64,000 bases of DNA, taken from Mycolicibacterium stellerae (GTDB lineage Bacteria > Actinomycetota > Actinomycetes > Mycobacteriales > Mycobacteriaceae). This document shows positions 1 through 7,435 of this stretch, piece after piece. How positions within the stretch are numbered: the first letter of the stretch is position 1; the number at the start of each line of letters is the position of its first letter. The notes under the pieces are model-generated. The model ran no database searches. It was not told the origin of the DNA and saw only the letters and a list, made by a program, of their open reading frames with translations. Position numbers and translations under genes: made by a program. Where the stretch lies: positions 62,001-126,000 of the forward strand of contig NZ_RARC01000003.1 of the NCBI RefSeq assembly GCF_003719305.1, in the 5' to 3' direction.

Positions 1-337
1 ACGGCCACGGATGTGCGAGTTCGTCGGCGCTCACGATGCCCTGCAACGCTTCGGTGAGCACCGACGGTGTCAGCGCGAGCTGTTGGGCTCGGAGTTCGTC
101 CCTGCCTGGGTCGAACCGCGCACTGGCCATCGCTGAAACGATGCCGGGAAGGTACGCCCTGCCACAGACGCTCAGAGCGGCCATGCCGCTGATCGGCTGG
201 ATATGTCGCCCGATCATCGGAGTCGACGCCGATACGCCGCTCAGCGCGATCAAGTAGTCACCTGGCTTTGCTCGTGCCATCCATCGGAGGCAGGATTGGA
301 CGGTGCGAACCGCCTGTCCAGCTTCCATTTGCGACAT
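1..337 (-). CDS. Partial hypothetical protein, cut by the left edge
   Basis: From an ATG at 337 the minus strand stays open for 112 codons to the window edge, so only the N-terminal part is present. It begins MSQMEAGQAVRTV and continues through a Gly/Ser/Ala-rich stretch (LIALSGVSASTPMIG) and a charged segment (ARFDPGRDELRAQQ). I recognise no family. It is divergent from the acyltransferase at 512 and a perfect palindrome lies nine bases upstream of its start. The open frame and normal codon use support a real gene, but without the C-terminus no function can be given. Confidence 0.5.
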   Translation of the reverse strand, partial: MSQMEAGQAVRTVQSCLRWMARAKPGDYLIALSGVSASTPMIGRHIQPISGMAALSVCGRAYLPGIVSAMASARFDPGRDELRAQQLALTPSVLTEALQGIVSADELAHPWP

Positions 338-345
338 ACCTGCAG

Positions 346-359
346 CTTACGCGCGTAAG
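346..359. promoter_or_regulatory. 14-bp palindrome, candidate operator
   Basis: CTTACGCGCGTAAG is a perfect palindrome, extending to 22 bp (343-362 plus one flanking base each side matching GCA/TGC) with one mismatched pair. It lies between the partial minus-strand gene and the acyltransferase at 512, a typical position for a repressor site. The binding protein is unknown. The rest of the 338-511 gap shows nothing further that I recognise. Confidence 0.4.
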
Positions 360-511
360 TTGCTCATACGCGGGGGAATAGGCCTCGCCGAGGGGCGGTT
401 TGCTGCTCCGGTGCCGGTCAGGGGTCTTTCTCCAGGATGTGACGTGTAGTCCGATCATCTGCGAGCAGGGCCTTGCGTGTGGCTTCGAGAACCGAGGGGA
501 ACCAACTTGAC

Positions 512-1957
512 ATGGAGCAGTTGAGCTGGACCGACGACATGATGTTGCGCGCCGAAAAGCCGGAGACTCCGATGCAGATCCAGATGCTGTTGATCTATGA
601 CCAGTCGACCGCGCCCGCCGGCAAGGTCACCTTCAAGCGCATTCTTGGCGAGATCGATGCCCGGCTGCATCTGGCGCCGACGTTCCGTCGGCGGTTGACC
701 GACTTACCCGGCAGCCTGCATATGCCGTACTGGGTCGATGATCCGAACTTCGATCTCGAGTACCACGTACGCCATATCGCTTTGCCCCAGCCCGGGGACT
801 GGCGTCAGCTGTGCATACAGATCGCCCGCATCCATGGCCGCCAGCTCGATCTGCGCCGGCCACCGTGGGAGATGACGGTGATCGAGGGTCTGAACTCCAT
901 CCCCGGCGTGCCAGAGGGATCGTTCGCGATCTCGATCAAGCTGCACCACTGCGTCGTCGACGGGATGGAAAGCGTCGAGCTGATGGCGGCCATGCATGAC
1001 CTTGCGCACGACAGCGCGCGTCCCGCCCCACCGGAGAAGCCCTGGAATCCCGGCGCTCTGCCCTCGACAGCAGACCTGGTCGCGCGGACGGCGATCAACG
1101 GTGTGCTCCACCCGCTGCGGGCGGGCAAGGTCTTGGTGCCCGGTGCCCTTGGCGTTCTCGGTGCGCTGCGTAACATCGCGGAGCTGCCGGGCAAGATCGC
1201 CGGCGGTCTCGCGGCCGCGCTGGCCCCCGGCTCGAGTTCCCTGTTCGCGCCGAGCACGCGTTTCAACGGCGCGCCAACACCGCAAAGGGCGTTCGAAGCC
1301 CGCTTTCACGACCTGACAGATTTCAAGCGGATCAAGGCATGCGTGCCGGACGCGACCATCAACGACGTAGCACTTGCCTATGTCGGGGGTGCGCTGCGCC
1401 ACTATCTGGACGGTCACGGGGAGCTACCTGAGGAGACTTTGGTCGCTGCCTGCCCGGCTTCGATTCGGTCCAGCAGTGAAACCGGTAGCGGCGGCAACCG
1501 ACTGTTCGGCCGGTTGCACGCACTCGAAACCACGATCGCCGACCCGCTCGAACGGCTGGCGGCGATCGTCGACGAGACCTCCGCGTTCCGCGACACCGCT
1601 GATTCCTCGAGCAGCACCCGGTTGATGGACCTGGTGGGCACGGTGCCAACCACGTTGTTGGGCTTGACGGTGAAAGCCGCAAGCGCAGTGCCGTTTTCGG
1701 CCCCTGCGATCGCCAACACCACTGTGAGCAACGTGCCGGGCCCGACCGATCCGATCTTCTTCGCCGGCGCTCGCCTGCTGAAGGTCACCGGTCTTGGCCC
1801 GCTGATCGGCGGGATGAACCTCTTCCACATCGTGGCGAGCCACAACGGAACAGTCTCGATCGGCGTGACAGCGGATCGTAGTGCGCTACCCGATCCGGGT
1901 CACTATGCCGACTGCATGCAGTGCTCTTTCGAGGAGATGCTCAGCGCCGCGGGATGA
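512..1957 (+). CDS. WS/DGAT-type O-acyltransferase
   Basis: Bifunctional wax ester synthase/diacylglycerol acyltransferase family, 481 aa, the usual length. These enzymes transfer an acyl group from acyl-CoA to diacylglycerol or a long-chain alcohol for storage lipid. The active-site motif HHxxxDG is present as HHCVVDG (His145, His146, Asp150), and the C-terminal part carries the family motif NTTVSNVPGPTDP. The ATG at 512 is preferred over the longer frame from 473 because gagggga sits at 494-500 and the family starts with MEQLSWTDD. It stands alone on the plus strand. It is one of three paralogues in the window (see 19627 and 35285); the acceptor cannot be predicted. Confidence 0.92.
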   Translation: MEQLSWTDDMMLRAEKPETPMQIQMLLIYDQSTAPAGKVTFKRILGEIDARLHLAPTFRRRLTDLPGSLHMPYWVDDPNFDLEYHVRHIALPQPGDWRQLCIQIARIHGRQLDLRRPPWEMTVIEGLNSIPGVPEGSFAISIKLHHCVVDGMESVELMAAMHDLAHDSARPAPPEKPWNPGALPSTADLVARTAINGVLHPLRAGKVLVPGALGVLGALRNIAELPGKIAGGLAAALAPGSSSLFAPSTRFNGAPTPQRAFEARFHDLTDFKRIKACVPDATINDVALAYVGGALRHYLDGHGELPEETLVAACPASIRSSSETGSGGNRLFGRLHALETTIADPLERLAAIVDETSAFRDTADSSSSTRLMDLVGTVPTTLLGLTVKAASAVPFSAPAIANTTVSNVPGPTDPIFFAGARLLKVTGLGPLIGGMNLFHIVASHNGTVSIGVTADRSALPDPGHYADCMQCSFEEMLSAAG

Positions 1958-1968
1958 TCGGTGAATCG

Positions 1969-2118
1969 TCAGCGCTCGATCATCTCCATCTGCGCATCGG
2001 TGTGGTGGCCGCCCCATGCCGGGGTGAGTTCGTCCAGTCGCTTCATCTGCTCGGCGGTGAGGACGACGTCGTCCGCGACTGCGTTCTCTTCGAGCCGCGA
2101 GACCCGCCGCGATCCCTT
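1969..2118 (-). pseudogene. C-terminal remnant of an aldo/keto reductase
   Basis: The minus-strand frame reads KGSRRVSRLEENAVADDVVLT then AEQMKRLDELTPAWGGHHTD and ends MEMIER-stop. This is the last ~50 residues of an aldo/keto reductase, including the conserved S/TRRVSRLEEN cofactor-loop segment and the C-terminal helix. The TIM barrel upstream is missing: at about 2111-2118 the homology stops and a fragment of a different gene begins on the other strand. No start codon or ribosome-binding site belongs to it. It is a deletion remnant. Confidence 0.65.
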
Positions 2119-2434
2119 CGACGACGAGCTCACCAACCTGGTCGGCGAATTATCAACCCGCTGTGAATATTTCCGTACCCGGTGGGCCGCGCACAACGTG
2201 CGTCTGCACCGCAGAGGCGTGAAGCACCTCCACCATCCCGTGGTTGGTGATCTCGAACTGACCTACGCGGGGATGGAGTTGCCCTCCGACCCCGGCTTGA
2301 TGTTGTTCGCCTACACCGCGCAACCCGGCACACCGTCCGATGACGGACTCAAGCTGCTCGCCAGTTGGGCTGCTACCCGGGAACTGGGAGACGCCGCCGC
2401 GTCGACGTCGTCAGTCAACCGACCGGCCCACTGA
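2111..2434 (+). pseudogene. C-terminal remnant of an XRE/MmyB-type regulator
   Basis: The plus frame from about 2111 reads DDELTNLVGELSTRCEYFRT, then RW..HNVRLHRRGVKHLHHPVVGDLELTY and LPSDPGLMLFAYTAQPGT, ending at 2434. This is the C-terminal half of the MmyB-like ligand-binding domain found behind an XRE helix-turn-helix; the intact gene at 17852 has the matching segment (GHMRHPLVGELHLLRNRL, IYHAAPGTDT). The HTH and first half of the ligand domain are absent. It begins exactly where the aldo/keto reductase remnant ends on the opposite strand, so one deletion or rearrangement probably created both stubs. Confidence 0.65.
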
Positions 2435-2436
2435 GG

Positions 2437-2967
2437 TCAGCTCAACAGCGAAAAGAATTGCTGTGACGGATCATCGGCATCGAGGCTTCCCTTCAGGGTG
2501 CCGCGCGTTATCGGGTGGCTGAGGTCAACTGAGGACGGATCGTTCACCCGGGCCCAGTCGGTAACGATCGTCCGCTCGATGATTTTCCACACGTCCTGGC
2601 GCTTCTCGTACTTGTCGAGATAGCGCCCGCCGACGATGACGTCGACATCGCGATCGCCCGCGCCGAACGTGTGCGTCGCGATGGTGTAGATCTCGCCCTC
2701 GGCTCTATCACCGTTGATCGCGAAGTTCACGGTGGTGATGTTGTGCTGCATCGCCCGGATGTGCGGGCGCGAGGCGGCGAGCGTGCTGAGGAACTCGTCG
2801 ACGCTGCCCGTCGAGAACTCGCCGTGGGCGTCGACGGCGTCATCGTGGTAGAGCGCCCGCAGCGTCGTGAAGTCGCCGCGATCCACAGCGCGGCAGTAGG
2901 CATGGACCAGCTTCCGCAGCGCAAACTCGTCGAGCATCTCGTGCAGCAGGGCCTCAGTCGTCGGCAT
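2437..2967 (-). CDS. SnoaL-like / NTF2-fold protein
   Basis: About 176 aa with the SnoaL-like alpha+beta fold (ALRKLVHAYCRAVDRGDFTTLRALYHDDAVDAHG, then VGGRYLDKYEKRQDVWKIIERTIVTDW). The N-terminal helix and the WKI..R.i..DW strand are typical of the bile-acid-dehydratase-like branch. Such proteins act as small dehydratases, isomerases or hydroxylating subunits, often in steroid or terpenoid breakdown; the substrate here is unknown. ATG 2967 gives the family's usual N-terminus; ATG 2994 is an alternative, and neither has a good ribosome-binding site. It follows mdcH by a short gap on the same strand and may be transcribed with the mdc operon, although malonate decarboxylation does not need it. 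Confidence 0.75.
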   Translation of the reverse strand: MPTTEALLHEMLDEFALRKLVHAYCRAVDRGDFTTLRALYHDDAVDAHGEFSTGSVDEFLSTLAASRPHIRAMQHNITTVNFAINGDRAEGEIYTIATHTFGAGDRDVDVIVGGRYLDKYEKRQDVWKIIERTIVTDWARVNDPSSVDLSHPITRGTLKGSLDADDPSQQFFSLLS

Positions 2968-3024
2968 TCCCGCAGCGTAGCGGGGAATTCCCATTGATCG
3001 GTCGCACTCGATCCAGGTGTCGGT

Positions 3025-3951
3025 TCATTGAATTGACCGACGCGCTTTTCCGGCAACGCTCTCAAAACTGTCGTCCTGCAGGGACAACGACACCACCGTG
3101 GGAGCGTTCGCGGTGTTGAGCCGGGTGAGCACATGGCCGGGTCGCATCTCAATGGCACACGTAACGCCCAGCTCGGGCATCAACCGAGTGGCGTCATACC
3201 ACCGCACCGGTTGCGCGACTGCGGCCGCGAGGTCATCGAGTACGGCGTCTGCAGTGCCGACGGCGCGCCCTCCGGTGTTGGTCAGGTAGCGGCCAGACGG
3301 CGTGCGCCGGGTCAATGCCGATAAGTGGACGGCCATCCGGTCAGCGGTTTGACCCTGCAGCGGGCAGTGGGACGCAACGTCGACGTCGAGGAAGTCGAGA
3401 GCTCCGGCGCCATGAGCTTCGGCTGCCGTGGCTGCGCTGAGAAGGGCGTTACGCGAGCCGCTCAATACTGTCTGCGTCGCACTGTTGATGTTCGCCACCC
3501 AGAGATCGGCATGCTTTGCGGCGAATTCGCGGGCCGCCCTTGTCGGCAGGCCGATGACGGCAGCCATACCCCAATCGCCTTGTGCGCACGCCTCTTTCAT
3601 GAGGTTTCCGCGCAGCTCAACTGCGGCCAGTGCCTCGGAGAACGTCACGACGCCCGCGCTGACGGCCGCTGCGAACGCACCCACCGAGTGCCCGGCGACG
3701 AACTCCGGAGTCAGGCCATGGTCTTCCCGCAGTGCGCGTGCGCAAGCCACGCCTGCGACCAGCAACGCGATCTGGGCATGCGCGGTGTCGCGAAGGGTGT
3801 CGGAGCCATCGACGTCGGTTGGGCGACCGGAAGCGTCCGCCCAGGAGTCGAATTCGTCGAGGACGGCTTCCGTCACGGGGGTTCTCGGCAGCGCCTTCAG
3901 CATGTTGGGCTGCTGCGATCCCTGGCCGGGAAACAGGAACGCCAGGCTCAC
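3025..3951 (-). CDS. mdcH: Malonate decarboxylase epsilon subunit (malonyl transferase)
   Basis: 308 aa acyltransferase of the FabD fold. It opens with FLFPGQGSQ and has the nucleophile motif GHSVG (Ser89) and the downstream VASHCPLQ catalytic-His segment. MdcH loads malonyl from malonyl-CoA onto the acyl carrier subunit to start the catalytic cycle. The FabD look-alike assignment is excluded by context: its ATG overlaps the mdcG stop by 4 nt (ATGA), and it is the last cistron of a full mdc operon. Length is normal for MdcH. Cytoplasmic. Confidence 0.9.
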   Translation of the reverse strand: MSLAFLFPGQGSQQPNMLKALPRTPVTEAVLDEFDSWADASGRPTDVDGSDTLRDTAHAQIALLVAGVACARALREDHGLTPEFVAGHSVGAFAAAVSAGVVTFSEALAAVELRGNLMKEACAQGDWGMAAVIGLPTRAAREFAAKHADLWVANINSATQTVLSGSRNALLSAATAAEAHGAGALDFLDVDVASHCPLQGQTADRMAVHLSALTRRTPSGRYLTNTGGRAVGTADAVLDDLAAAVAQPVRWYDATRLMPELGVTCAIEMRPGHVLTRLNTANAPTVVSLSLQDDSFESVAGKARRSIQ

Positions 3952-4562
3952 GGCGCCGCGACGAGACGCTCGACCAACCGCGGTCCAAACGGCGTTCGAA
4001 CCAGCACGTCGTCGCTGGCCGAGACGAGTTCGGCCAGCGCAATAGCACCCTTGGGTGTCTCCACCTGGCAGTCCACCCGGACATCCAGCCGAGCCAATTG
4101 CGTGTGCACTTCACCGAGGCGTTGCAGGACCTCGCCGTCACACAGCGAGGTGCGCACCACCACGTCCAGATCGCTGGTGGCCGACGCGGTGGGAAGCCCG
4201 GTCGCCAATTCGAATCCGACACTGCCGGTCGGGCCCCATCGCAGACCGCGGAAGATTTCTCGCACAGCGGGCAGCATTTCCAGCACCGGCAAGTTCCGGG
4301 CCGGGAGGGTAACGGCGAGATCCTCTGGCGTCACCAGTTCCCGCACCGACTCCCAGCCGATCGTCCACGGATACCGCTGGGATCGATCGCTGCCGCGGAC
4401 TCCCACCGGGATCAGCCCGTCGGGCACCGCGGCGCGCCGAACCACCACCCACGGGGCGGCACTCAGTGCTGTCCCTGGCCACGCAGGTGCGTCGGTCGGC
4501 AGGAGCGCCGTCGCCGCGGCGGACAGCCTCAGCAGGTCGTGGGGCCGCGTCACGGGTTCCAC
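3948..4562 (-). CDS. mdcG: Malonate decarboxylase holo-ACP synthase
   Basis: 204 aa nucleotidyltransferase-like protein. It begins with RPHDLLRL, the usual MdcG N-terminus, and contains the catalytic acidic pair in ATSDLDVVVR. MdcG transfers the phosphoribosyl-dephospho-CoA prosthetic group made by MdcB onto a serine of the acyl carrier subunit MdcC. Its start lies inside the end of mdcDE (13-nt overlap) and its stop overlaps mdcH, so the three are translationally coupled. Cytoplasmic. Confidence 0.9.
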   Translation of the reverse strand: MEPVTRPHDLLRLSAAATALLPTDAPAWPGTALSAAPWVVVRRAAVPDGLIPVGVRGSDRSQRYPWTIGWESVRELVTPEDLAVTLPARNLPVLEMLPAVREIFRGLRWGPTGSVGFELATGLPTASATSDLDVVVRTSLCDGEVLQRLGEVHTQLARLDVRVDCQVETPKGAIALAELVSASDDVLVRTPFGPRLVERLVAAP

Positions 4563-6271
4563 TCTCGGCCGAGGACTTCACGCACGGCACGAGACGCGTG
4601 GCGCGTCACCTTTGCCGCGGCCGAGTCGAGGCGGTTGGACAGGTCGACCGGACCGCAGCGGGCGCGCTCGACGGCGTCGGCGACGGCCGCCGCGACGGTC
4701 TCGACGTCGCGGGCGGTCGGGGCGTCTGCGTCGTCGACCTTCAGCAGCCCGTCGCAGAACCCGAGCGTGGCCCAGTCTTCGACGTTGTAGCTCATCGGCG
4801 TAATCGAGGTGGCGAGCTCATCGAGTTGCTCAACCGTCCGCAGCGTTATCCGCGCCGCCGCCGCCTTGTGCATGGCGTGGATCTCCACCCCCGGGTCATC
4901 GAGCGCCAGAATCTGATTGGCCTGCAGGCCGTGGGTGAGAAATCCCCCCGACAGGGCGGTGCCCACCACCACGGCGACGACGGGATGTCCTGCGTTCCGC
5001 GCGGTGTGGTACGCGTCGACCGTGGTCGCCATGGCCTGATGCAGGCCCGCGGTCTCCTCGATGCGGCCGTACGCCTGGCTTGGCAGGTCGACGACCGCGA
5101 TGATCGCGCGTTTGGTGGGGGCGTCGCTGTCGGCGTCGACGATCTCGTGGACAGCCTCTGCCAGCGCCAGCGATTCGGTGAGCCCGACCTGCCCTTCACG
5201 GGCCCGGTAGAAGGGGTTCTCCGGGTCGGGGACCACTGCAAGGTAGCGCGCTGTGTCGGTGGTGGCGCTCAGCACCGAAGGGATGACCTCGTCGGGCGGT
5301 TCGATGCCACTGAGCACGCGCAGCCAGGTGCGACCTCGGGTGTCGGGCGCAATACCCTTGCGGCGCGGATGATCCGATGCCGCGACAGGGGTGTACACGC
5401 GTCCCCAGAGTTGGCGCAGAGACAGTGGATCCAACGGATGCGAAGGATCGATCGTGGCCAGTCGCGATGCCAACGTGTCGAGGCGTTGGCTGCGGTGCCC
5501 TCCTGCCTCGGTGACACCCGATCGGATGGCACCGGTCAGGGCGTCGCGCAGCATCTGCGTGTCGTCGGGAACGAGGTCGTCGGCCAGCCCCGTGCCGTAC
5601 CGCTGCTCCCCGCCGTCAACCGCCCAGATCAATTCGTGGTCGCTGGAATCGAATTCGTCGACGCCGCCTTCCTGCTCGATGACCGCGGGGCCGTTGAGCC
5701 CGATGCGGGCCTGCGGAGTGACGATGAGCCGGGTACACAGGCCCGCGGCGATGCTCATCCCACCGAAGGATCCGACCGTGCCCGCGACGACCCCGATCAC
5801 CGGTGCCAGCGGGCGCAGATCGAGTACAGCTGAGCAGATCTCGGCGACGGCGTTGAGCCCGAGATTGGCTTCCTGCAGGCGCACCCCGCCGGTCTCGAAA
5901 AGGATGATCCCCGCCGTCGGTGTGCCCGCGCGCGAGTCGGCGGCCGCCAACAACAACGCCTGAGAGATCTTGGCGCCGGAGACCTCACCCGTCCCGCCGC
6001 CCTGGAACCCCTGCTCGATAGCGGCGACGACGACAGCGCGGCCGTCGACACTGCCGCGGACGATGACCGTGCCGTCGTCGGATTGCGGCGTGATGCCCTG
6101 CGGTTCCAGCCACGGCGACTCGAGTCGGTCGAAAGGACCGGCCAGCACCCGAGCGGTACCTGGATCCAGCAGCGCGGTGGCCCGACCGAGCGCGTCGAGT
6201 TCGATGAAGCTGTGCCGTGAGAGTAATTGCGGCCAAGTCAATCCGGCCAGCGGCGACTGCGCGGCGGTCAT
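4550..6271 (-). CDS. mdcDE: Malonate decarboxylase beta-gamma fusion subunit
   Basis: 573 aa, a fusion of the two carboxyltransferase-like subunits that are separate proteins in Klebsiella and Pseudomonas. Residues ~1-290 are MdcD (RHSFIELDALGRATALLDPG; ILFETGGVRLQEAN; GTVGSFGGMSIAAGLC) and ~330-573 are MdcE (PFYRAREGQVGLTESLALAE; GTALSGGFLTHGLQANQ). Together they decarboxylate malonyl bound to the acyl carrier subunit without biotin. The start at 6271 overlaps the mdcC stop (ATGA); the longer open frame to 6364 lies inside mdcC. The linker at ~290-330 holds no recognisable domain. Confidence 0.92.
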   Translation of the reverse strand: MTAAQSPLAGLTWPQLLSRHSFIELDALGRATALLDPGTARVLAGPFDRLESPWLEPQGITPQSDDGTVIVRGSVDGRAVVVAAIEQGFQGGGTGEVSGAKISQALLLAAADSRAGTPTAGIILFETGGVRLQEANLGLNAVAEICSAVLDLRPLAPVIGVVAGTVGSFGGMSIAAGLCTRLIVTPQARIGLNGPAVIEQEGGVDEFDSSDHELIWAVDGGEQRYGTGLADDLVPDDTQMLRDALTGAIRSGVTEAGGHRSQRLDTLASRLATIDPSHPLDPLSLRQLWGRVYTPVAASDHPRRKGIAPDTRGRTWLRVLSGIEPPDEVIPSVLSATTDTARYLAVVPDPENPFYRAREGQVGLTESLALAEAVHEIVDADSDAPTKRAIIAVVDLPSQAYGRIEETAGLHQAMATTVDAYHTARNAGHPVVAVVVGTALSGGFLTHGLQANQILALDDPGVEIHAMHKAAAARITLRTVEQLDELATSITPMSYNVEDWATLGFCDGLLKVDDADAPTARDVETVAAAVADAVERARCGPVDLSNRLDSAAAKVTRHASRAVREVLGREWNP

Positions 6272-6588
6272 GAGCCCGCTGCGATCGCGGTAGCAGCTTC
6301 TGCGGCTTGTCGCAGTCTCAGGTTGACGACGCCGGGGGTTGCGCCGAAGTCGTTGAGCTCCCATCGGCCGCCAAGCGGCAGGCGGCTGAAGAAGCGTTCC
6401 AATACGTCATGCCATACGGCGTTGAACCCGTCGACGCTTGTGCGAACCCGTACCGCGACGGTATCGCCGGGCTCAGATCCGCCTGGCGGCTGCAGCAGGA
6501 TCTCCAGATCGCCAGACGCGACGACGCCGACATGCACGGCGTGAGATGCGGGGCGCGACGCCGGGAATTCGTAGGTCAAGGTTTGCAT
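6268..6588 (-). CDS. mdcC: Malonate decarboxylase acyl carrier protein (delta)
   Basis: 106 aa acyl carrier subunit that holds the 2'-(5''-triphosphoribosyl)-3'-dephospho-CoA group and shuttles acetyl and malonyl thioesters. The modified serine is visible in VGVVASGDLEILL. Counting from the ATG at 6588 it is Ser25, which I recall as the position in characterised MdcC, and this supports ATG 6588 over the GTG at 6591. The start overlaps the mdcB stop as TGATG, and the stop overlaps the mdcDE start. Cytoplasmic. Confidence 0.9.
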   Translation of the reverse strand: MQTLTYEFPASRPASHAVHVGVVASGDLEILLQPPGGSEPGDTVAVRVRTSVDGFNAVWHDVLERFFSRLPLGGRWELNDFGATPGVVNLRLRQAAEAATAIAAGS

Positions 6589-7430
6589 CACACACCCACC
6601 CTCATATGGACCGCGTCGAGAAACAGTGTGGCCGCCAACAGGTCTCCGCTGCCACCGGGCGACAGGCGTCGCGACCGGCAGATCCGGTCGAGTTCGACGA
6701 ATCGTTGCCGTCCCTCTGGGGTCTGCAATCCTCCCGCGCCGAGCACCCCGCCCGCGCCGGATTGCACCGCGCTCAAGCCGGTGACACCGCCGCGATGAAG
6801 TATGCAGGTGTCGTCGAGATGGGCGATGAGCGCCAGCAGGGCCGCCAGGCGCGCCGTCGATTCGTCGGCGCCTGAATTGCGCGCAGCGCTCAACGCGGGC
6901 AGCGCGTAGAGGCGGACGTGCGGAAAGCCGCTCTGCGCTTCACCTTTGGCGCCCGTGGCGCCGTAACGGCGCCGCGCTCGCGCGCCGTGTGATGTCGGCG
7001 CGGCTTGGTGCGGATCGGACAGTGCGGCGAGTTGTGCCGCCACGCCAACAGGGTCTTGAGGGTCGGCGGCAGCGCCTGCGCTCAGAAGTCCCAGCGCCCA
7101 CAGCGCACCGCGGTGGGTGTTGACCCCGCCGGTCGCGGCGAGCATAGCCGCCTCGCCGGCTCGTCCGATTGCGCCGATGCGGGCACGTAAGCCCATTGTG
7201 ATCGCCGAAGCCCTCGCCGTTGACGCGCATTCGGTGAGCGCATCGCGCAGCGCCTCAGCGGAGCGGTGCAACATTGCCACGTCCATGTCGGAATGCGCCC
7301 CGCCGCCGCGCTGGTCGACCAGACCGGGCTTCGGCGTCAGGTCGGCCTCGGCGTACATCGCCGCCACTGCGATATCGGCGATCTCGTCATCGGAAAGAAC
7401 TCGTGCGGGGGCGGTGGTCGGCTTGACCAT
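6588..7430 (-). CDS. mdcB: Triphosphoribosyl-dephospho-CoA synthase
   Basis: 280 aa enzyme that makes the MdcC prosthetic-group precursor from ATP and dephospho-CoA (CitG/MdcB family). Diagnostic segments are LTPKPGLVDQRGGGAHSDM near the N-terminus, GGVNTHRGALWALGLL in the middle, and AHLDDTCILHRGG with SPGGSGDLLAA near the end. The ATG at 7430 follows the mdcA stop by 5 nt; the much longer open frame towards 8186 only runs through mdcA. It works with MdcG to mature MdcC. Confidence 0.92.
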   Translation of the reverse strand: MVKPTTAPARVLSDDEIADIAVAAMYAEADLTPKPGLVDQRGGGAHSDMDVAMLHRSAEALRDALTECASTARASAITMGLRARIGAIGRAGEAAMLAATGGVNTHRGALWALGLLSAGAAADPQDPVGVAAQLAALSDPHQAAPTSHGARARRRYGATGAKGEAQSGFPHVRLYALPALSAARNSGADESTARLAALLALIAHLDDTCILHRGGVTGLSAVQSGAGGVLGAGGLQTPEGRQRFVELDRICRSRRLSPGGSGDLLAATLFLDAVHMRVGV

Positions 7431-7435
7431 GGTGC

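Noticed and set aside
3325..4803. Long open frame of 492 codons on the plus strand
   Set aside because: It lies opposite mdcH, mdcG and the end of mdcDE, has Arg/Ser/Cys-rich composition without domains, and is a GC-rich antisense shadow.
4466..5833. Open frame of 455 codons on the plus strand
   Set aside because: It is antisense to mdcDE, whose translation matches known subunits throughout; no motif is seen in the shadow.
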